Assembly: GCA_964438865.1 (NCBI GenBank)
Contig: CAYTMI010000011.1
Coordinates: 27,940 to 91,939 of the forward strand
Reading direction: 5' to 3'
Source: G016234445 sp964438865
GTDB lineage: Bacteria; Chloroflexota; Dehalococcoidia; Tepidiformales; Tepidiformaceae
Length of the DNA stretch: 64,000 nucleotides
The notes beneath the pieces were generated by a model, which was not told the DNA's origin, ran no database searches, and saw only the letters and a list, made by a program, of their open reading frames with translations. The stretch's first letter is position 1. Every line of letters begins with the position of its first letter. Below, in pieces: positions 60,675-64,000 of the stretch. Made by a program: the position numbers and the translations under genes.

Positions 60675-63446
60675 GTGGGCTCCGCGAGAAGGCACGGAAC
60701 TGGCCTGAACAGACGATTTCCGGCACTGGACGGCGGCGGTTCGGATCCATGGCATGCGCTCGAAAGTGACGACGCGGTGCTTGCAGTCCAATCGGATGCA
60801 TCTGCCGGGCTCGAGTCCGCGGAGGTTCGCAGCCGCCTGCAGCGTTTCGGTCCGAACGCGCTCCCGGCGTCCAGCCGGCGCTCGCTGCTGGTGGTGTTTC
60901 TCGGGCAGTTCAAGAGTCCTCTTATCTACCTCCTGTTCGGCGTGGCTGCCGTTGCTCTGGCTCTCGGACACCCGAGCGACGCCGCCGTCATTTTCTCTGT
61001 GGTCTTGCTGAACGCCGTCATCGGCGCCCTGCAGGAGGGGCGGGCGGAGCGTTCCCTGGAAGCGCTCCGCAAGCTGGCAAAACACCAGGCGCGAGTCGTT
61101 CGAGGCGGCAAGGAACAGCTCGTCGAGGCTGACCAGGTCGTGCCAGGCGACGTTCTCCTGCTTGATGCGGGAGACGCCATAGTGGCCGATGCGCGCCTTC
61201 TTGATGGGGCCGCGCTCCAAATCGCCGAGGCTGCATTGACCGGTGAATCGCTCCCGGTGAGCAAGGCACTGGAACCCCTCGCGCCGGACACGCCTCTCGC
61301 CGACCGGCGCAACATGGTTTACGCGGGCACCCATGTCACGGCTGGCCGGGCGCGAGTTGTTGTGGTCGCAACGGGACTCGCGACCGAGATTGGCCATATC
61401 GCGGCGCTGACCGAGGCGGCGGAGGAGCCGAAGACCCCGCTTGAGAAGCGCATCGCTGAGTTCGGCCGCTACATCATCGTGGCCGCACTGCTGATGTTCC
61501 TCGCGGTTGTCACCGTCGGCGTGGCGCGCGGACTTCCGTTCAGCGAGATCGTGCTGGTGGGTGTCAGCCAGGTCGTTGGGGTGATCCCGGAAGGCCTTCC
61601 GGTAGCCATGACTGTCGCGCTGGCCGTCGGCGTCCAGCGCATGGCCGGGCGGCGAGCGGTCATCCGCCGGCTGGCGGCGGTCGAAACGCTGGGCTCGACG
61701 ACGGTCATTTGCACTGACAAGACGGGCACGCTGACGCGCAATGAGATGACCGTAACCGCCGTCGCCCTCCCGGATGGCCGGGTGCTGTCCATCACCGGTG
61801 CGGGCTACGCACCGGAAGGCGTGTTTCTCGACGCTGGCCGTCAAATCGAGCTACTAGCCGAGGTTGACTTGCGAGGTCTCCTGGAGGCCGTCGTCCTCTG
61901 TAACGACGGCCAACTCCTGGGACCTGAGGAGTCGGAGCCTCAGTGGCGTCCCCTCGGAGACCCGACCGAGGTTGCTCTACTGACACTGGCCGCCAAGGGC
62001 GGGGTGCTTCCTGATGACCTCAGGGCATGCCATCCGCGGCGGGCCGAGCTACCGTTCGACCCGGGCGCGCGGATGATGGCCACCCAGCACGAGCTGGGGG
62101 GCAATGCTTACGTCGTCGTCAAGGGAGCGCCTGAAGCTGTCCTCGACATGTGCCGATGGGCGCGCAGAAGCGGTCGCGACGAGGAACTCGACGAAACCGC
62201 CCAGGGAGAGGTGCTGGCCACTGCCAGTTTGATGGCTTCCCGGGCCCTCCGCGTCCTCGCCGTCGCCGTCGTGGACGGTGCCGTAGTGGATAGCCGGGCC
62301 GGCTTCACTGCCCTCCGGGGACGGGCCACGCTGCTCGGCCTTGTGGGCCAAATGGACCCGCCCCGCCCGGAGGTAACGGACGCAGTGGAGCGGTGCCGCG
62401 CGGCGGGCATCCGTCCGGTAATGGTTACCGGGGATCACAAAGCGACTGGCTACGCAATCGCGGAGGCCCTGGGGATCGCACAACCCGGCGATGCCGCTGT
62501 AGACGGGCGGGAACTCGAGCAGATGTCCGACGTTGAGCTCGCCGAACGCATCGGCGGCATCTCTGTGTTCGCGCGGGTCCACCCGGCCCAGAAGCTCCGG
62601 ATCGTGGAGGCCTACCAACGGCGTGGCGAAGTCGTCGCTATGACGGGCGATGGCGTCAACGACGCCCCTGCGCTCGTCAAGGCCGATGTTGGCGTGGCTA
62701 TGGGCATCACCGGGACCGAGGTCGCGAAGGAGGCGGCGAAGATGGTCATCGCCGATGACAACTTCGCCAGCATCGTCGCCGCCGTCGAGGAGGGGCGCGT
62801 CGTCTACGGGAACATCAAGAAGGTGGTCCTGTATCTCGTCTCAACGTCATTCGCGGAGGTGACGGTCCTTCTCCTCGCGCTCATCCTCGGCTACCCGCCC
62901 CCGTTTGCCGCCGTGCAAATCCTCTGGAACAACCTCGTTACCGAGGGGACGGTGGCGATGAGCCTGGTGATGGAGCCGGCCGAAGGGCACGAGATGCGGC
63001 AGAAGCCGATCTCGCCCAACGAGCCACTTCTCACCCGAGCGCTTCTCTCGCGGATGGCGTTCATGACGCCTGCGATCGTAGCGTCGACCCTGGGCTGGTT
63101 CATCTACCGCCAGTCCCTCGACATCCCATTCGCGCAGGTGCAGACCGAGACGTTCACGGTGTTAGCCGTCTGTGAGTGGTTCAACGTCCTCAACTGCCGC
63201 TCTGGGTCACGCTCGGCGCTGAGCTTCGGCCTGCTGAAGAACCCCTGGCTCATCGGCGGTCTCGTCAGCGGGAGTCTACTCCAGGCGGCGGTCGTGTTCC
63301 TCCCACCCCTCAACCGCGTGTTTCACACGGTCCCGTTCAGCCTGACCGAGTTCATGGTGATCGGCGCGGTAGCGAGTCTTGTCCTCTGGGTCGAGGAACT
63401 ACGCAAGCTCGTCGTGCGGCAACGGGCTAGCGCCGCGGCCAGATAG
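60675..63446 (+). CDS. P2-type cation-transporting ATPase
   Basis: A 923-residue P-type pump with the SERCA/Na,K-type order: N-terminal 'EVRSRLQRFGPNALP', 'LTGESLPVSK', TM4 'GVIPEGLPVAMTVALAVG', phosphorylation site 'CTDKTGTLTRNEMT', 'DPTEVALL', 'MTGDGVNDAPALVKADVG', and six C-terminal helices. No heavy-metal domain, so Ca2+, Mn2+ or a monovalent cation is likelier than copper. Start GTG 60675 is tentative; little of the first 25 residues is conserved. Probably acquired with the islet. Confidence 0.9.
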   Translation: MGSARRHGTGLNRRFPALDGGGSDPWHALESDDAVLAVQSDASAGLESAEVRSRLQRFGPNALPASSRRSLLVVFLGQFKSPLIYLLFGVAAVALALGHPSDAAVIFSVVLLNAVIGALQEGRAERSLEALRKLAKHQARVVRGGKEQLVEADQVVPGDVLLLDAGDAIVADARLLDGAALQIAEAALTGESLPVSKALEPLAPDTPLADRRNMVYAGTHVTAGRARVVVVATGLATEIGHIAALTEAAEEPKTPLEKRIAEFGRYIIVAALLMFLAVVTVGVARGLPFSEIVLVGVSQVVGVIPEGLPVAMTVALAVGVQRMAGRRAVIRRLAAVETLGSTTVICTDKTGTLTRNEMTVTAVALPDGRVLSITGAGYAPEGVFLDAGRQIELLAEVDLRGLLEAVVLCNDGQLLGPEESEPQWRPLGDPTEVALLTLAAKGGVLPDDLRACHPRRAELPFDPGARMMATQHELGGNAYVVVKGAPEAVLDMCRWARRSGRDEELDETAQGEVLATASLMASRALRVLAVAVVDGAVVDSRAGFTALRGRATLLGLVGQMDPPRPEVTDAVERCRAAGIRPVMVTGDHKATGYAIAEALGIAQPGDAAVDGRELEQMSDVELAERIGGISVFARVHPAQKLRIVEAYQRRGEVVAMTGDGVNDAPALVKADVGVAMGITGTEVAKEAAKMVIADDNFASIVAAVEEGRVVYGNIKKVVLYLVSTSFAEVTVLLLALILGYPPPFAAVQILWNNLVTEGTVAMSLVMEPAEGHEMRQKPISPNEPLLTRALLSRMAFMTPAIVASTLGWFIYRQSLDIPFAQVQTETFTVLAVCEWFNVLNCRSGSRSALSFGLLKNPWLIGGLVSGSLLQAAVVFLPPLNRVFHTVPFSLTEFMVIGAVASLVLWVEELRKLVVRQRASAAAR

Positions 63447-63470
63447 AGAGCCAGTATCGCGGCCAGGACG

Positions 63471-63750
63471 GGGTGTGCCGGTGGAGGTGGAGGTGGAAAT
63501 CGACTCGCTGGACGAACTGGAAGCGGCGCTGGCAGCCGGGCCGGAATGGGTGCTGCTGGACAACATGGCGACCGCGGAGATGGCTCAAGCGGTGCGGCGG
63601 ACGGCCGGACGCGCGAGGCTGGAAACGAGTGAGGGGGTTACGCTGGAGACAGTGCGCGCGATCACGGAGACGGGCGTTGACGCCATTTCCGTTGGGGCGC
63701 TCACCCACAGTGCGCGGGCGCTGGACATCAGCCTGGAGTTGTCGTTCTAG
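63471..63750 (+). pseudogene. nadC: 5'-truncated nadC copy (C-terminal third)
   Basis: Encodes the last 90 or so residues of NadC, from 'VPVEVEVEIDSLDELEAAL' to 'THSARALDISLELSF' and the same stop context. By my count 79 of 89 aligned residues equal the intact gene, with one two-residue insertion. The similarity continues about 35 bases past the stop. No start or N-terminal part precedes it; the ATPase stop is 25 bases upstream. A duplicated boundary, not a working enzyme. Confidence 0.85.
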
Positions 63751-63808
63751 GACAGAGGGGGCCAACGTTTCCCGGCAGGTGCGGGGTTCTTCCCAGGGCC
63801 TGGGTTGG

Positions 63809-63846
63809 GTTTCGGGGTGGGGAGGGTTGGTTCCCCACCCCGAAAC
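63809..63846 (-). terminator. Fifteen-pair hairpin after the glycine-rich gene
   Basis: Perfect stem of 15 pairs (GTTTCGGGGTGGGGA with its complement) and the loop GGGTTGGT. It lies 19 bases past the stop of the minus-strand gene. There is no U-tract on either side, so it may be a transcript-stabilising end rather than a classical terminator. Confidence 0.55.
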
Positions 63847-63864
63847 GAGTGAGAGGAGGAGGGG

Positions 63865-64000
<136 letters not shown>

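Noticed and set aside
60087..63470. Insertion sequence or integrative element with its own recombinase
   Set aside because: No transposase, integrase or terminal inverted repeats are visible; only the duplicated nadC end marks the islet.

Overview
The window is GC-rich, gene-dense bacterial chromosome with short intergenic gaps, many ATGA/GTGA start-stop overlaps, frequent GTG and TTG starts and no rRNA, tRNA, CRISPR array, transposase or phage gene that I can recognise. I infer a Chloroflexota-like bacterium (Dehalococcoidia/Tepidiformia type): there is no outer-membrane machinery, secreted proteins are lipoproteins or membrane-anchored, and several housekeeping genes appear to be leaderless. 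The taxonomic call is inference only.

Layout. 1-10652: c-di-AMP cyclase (partial), exonuclease III, a membrane protein with an amidohydrolase, an MFS exporter, primosomal helicase PriA and a fatty-acid cluster fabD-fabF-fabF-acpP. 10779-28628: a metal-handling island, most probably for copper. It holds a BlaI repressor with an M56 protease, a CopA-type Cu+ ATPase, a cupredoxin, YHS-domain proteins, an Lgt-like protein, methyltransferases, an iron-sulfur CopZ-like metallochaperone, a MacB-type ABC system whose ATPase carries a YHS domain, and a minus-strand operon of membrane-anchored thiol proteins (CC, CxxC and PCYCGC motifs, CcdA, thioredoxin, peroxiredoxin, sortase). 29093-32634: a second cupredoxin, a beta-propeller lipoprotein and an ECF sigma/anti-sigma pair. 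32722-56948: cysteine desulfurase, A-type Fe-S carrier, hydrolases, cell-wall enzymes, LysR, a 2-oxoacid:ferredoxin oxidoreductase with CBS proteins, an HD/HD-GYP protein, IlvE, DinB-like proteins and enolase. 57024-64000: peptide deformylase, nadB-nadC, then an islet with a P-type ATPase that is flanked by a second, 5'-truncated copy of the nadC 3' end, and finally the glycine-rich tail of a minus-strand protein, probably RNA-binding.

Main discoveries. (1) The gene at 22025-22579 is interrupted by one in-frame TGA exactly where its upstream paralogue has the second Cys of a GCCP motif. Eleven bases after the TGA lies a 7-bp stem with a GGU loop, in the same place and format as the Escherichia coli fdhF SECIS. 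I read this as a new selenoprotein with a Cys-Sec metal or thiol site, inside a copper operon. (2) A dyad of the form TACGAC-N5 or N8-GTAGTA recurs at six places in the metal island, close to the starts of its transcription units, and fits a local BlaI regulon. (3) Three identically spaced promoters, GGAACC-N14-GGTGTA, precede the ECF sigma gene, the beta-propeller lipoprotein and the second cupredoxin, which defines a small sigma regulon.

How the parts may work together: BlaI, with its M56 partner, would release the operators on metal stress. CopA and the ABC system would export the metal, cupredoxins and the Cys/Sec proteins would bind or oxidise it outside the membrane, and CcdA/thioredoxin would supply reducing power to the surface thiols. 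The links between genes are inference from neighbourhood and shared sites.
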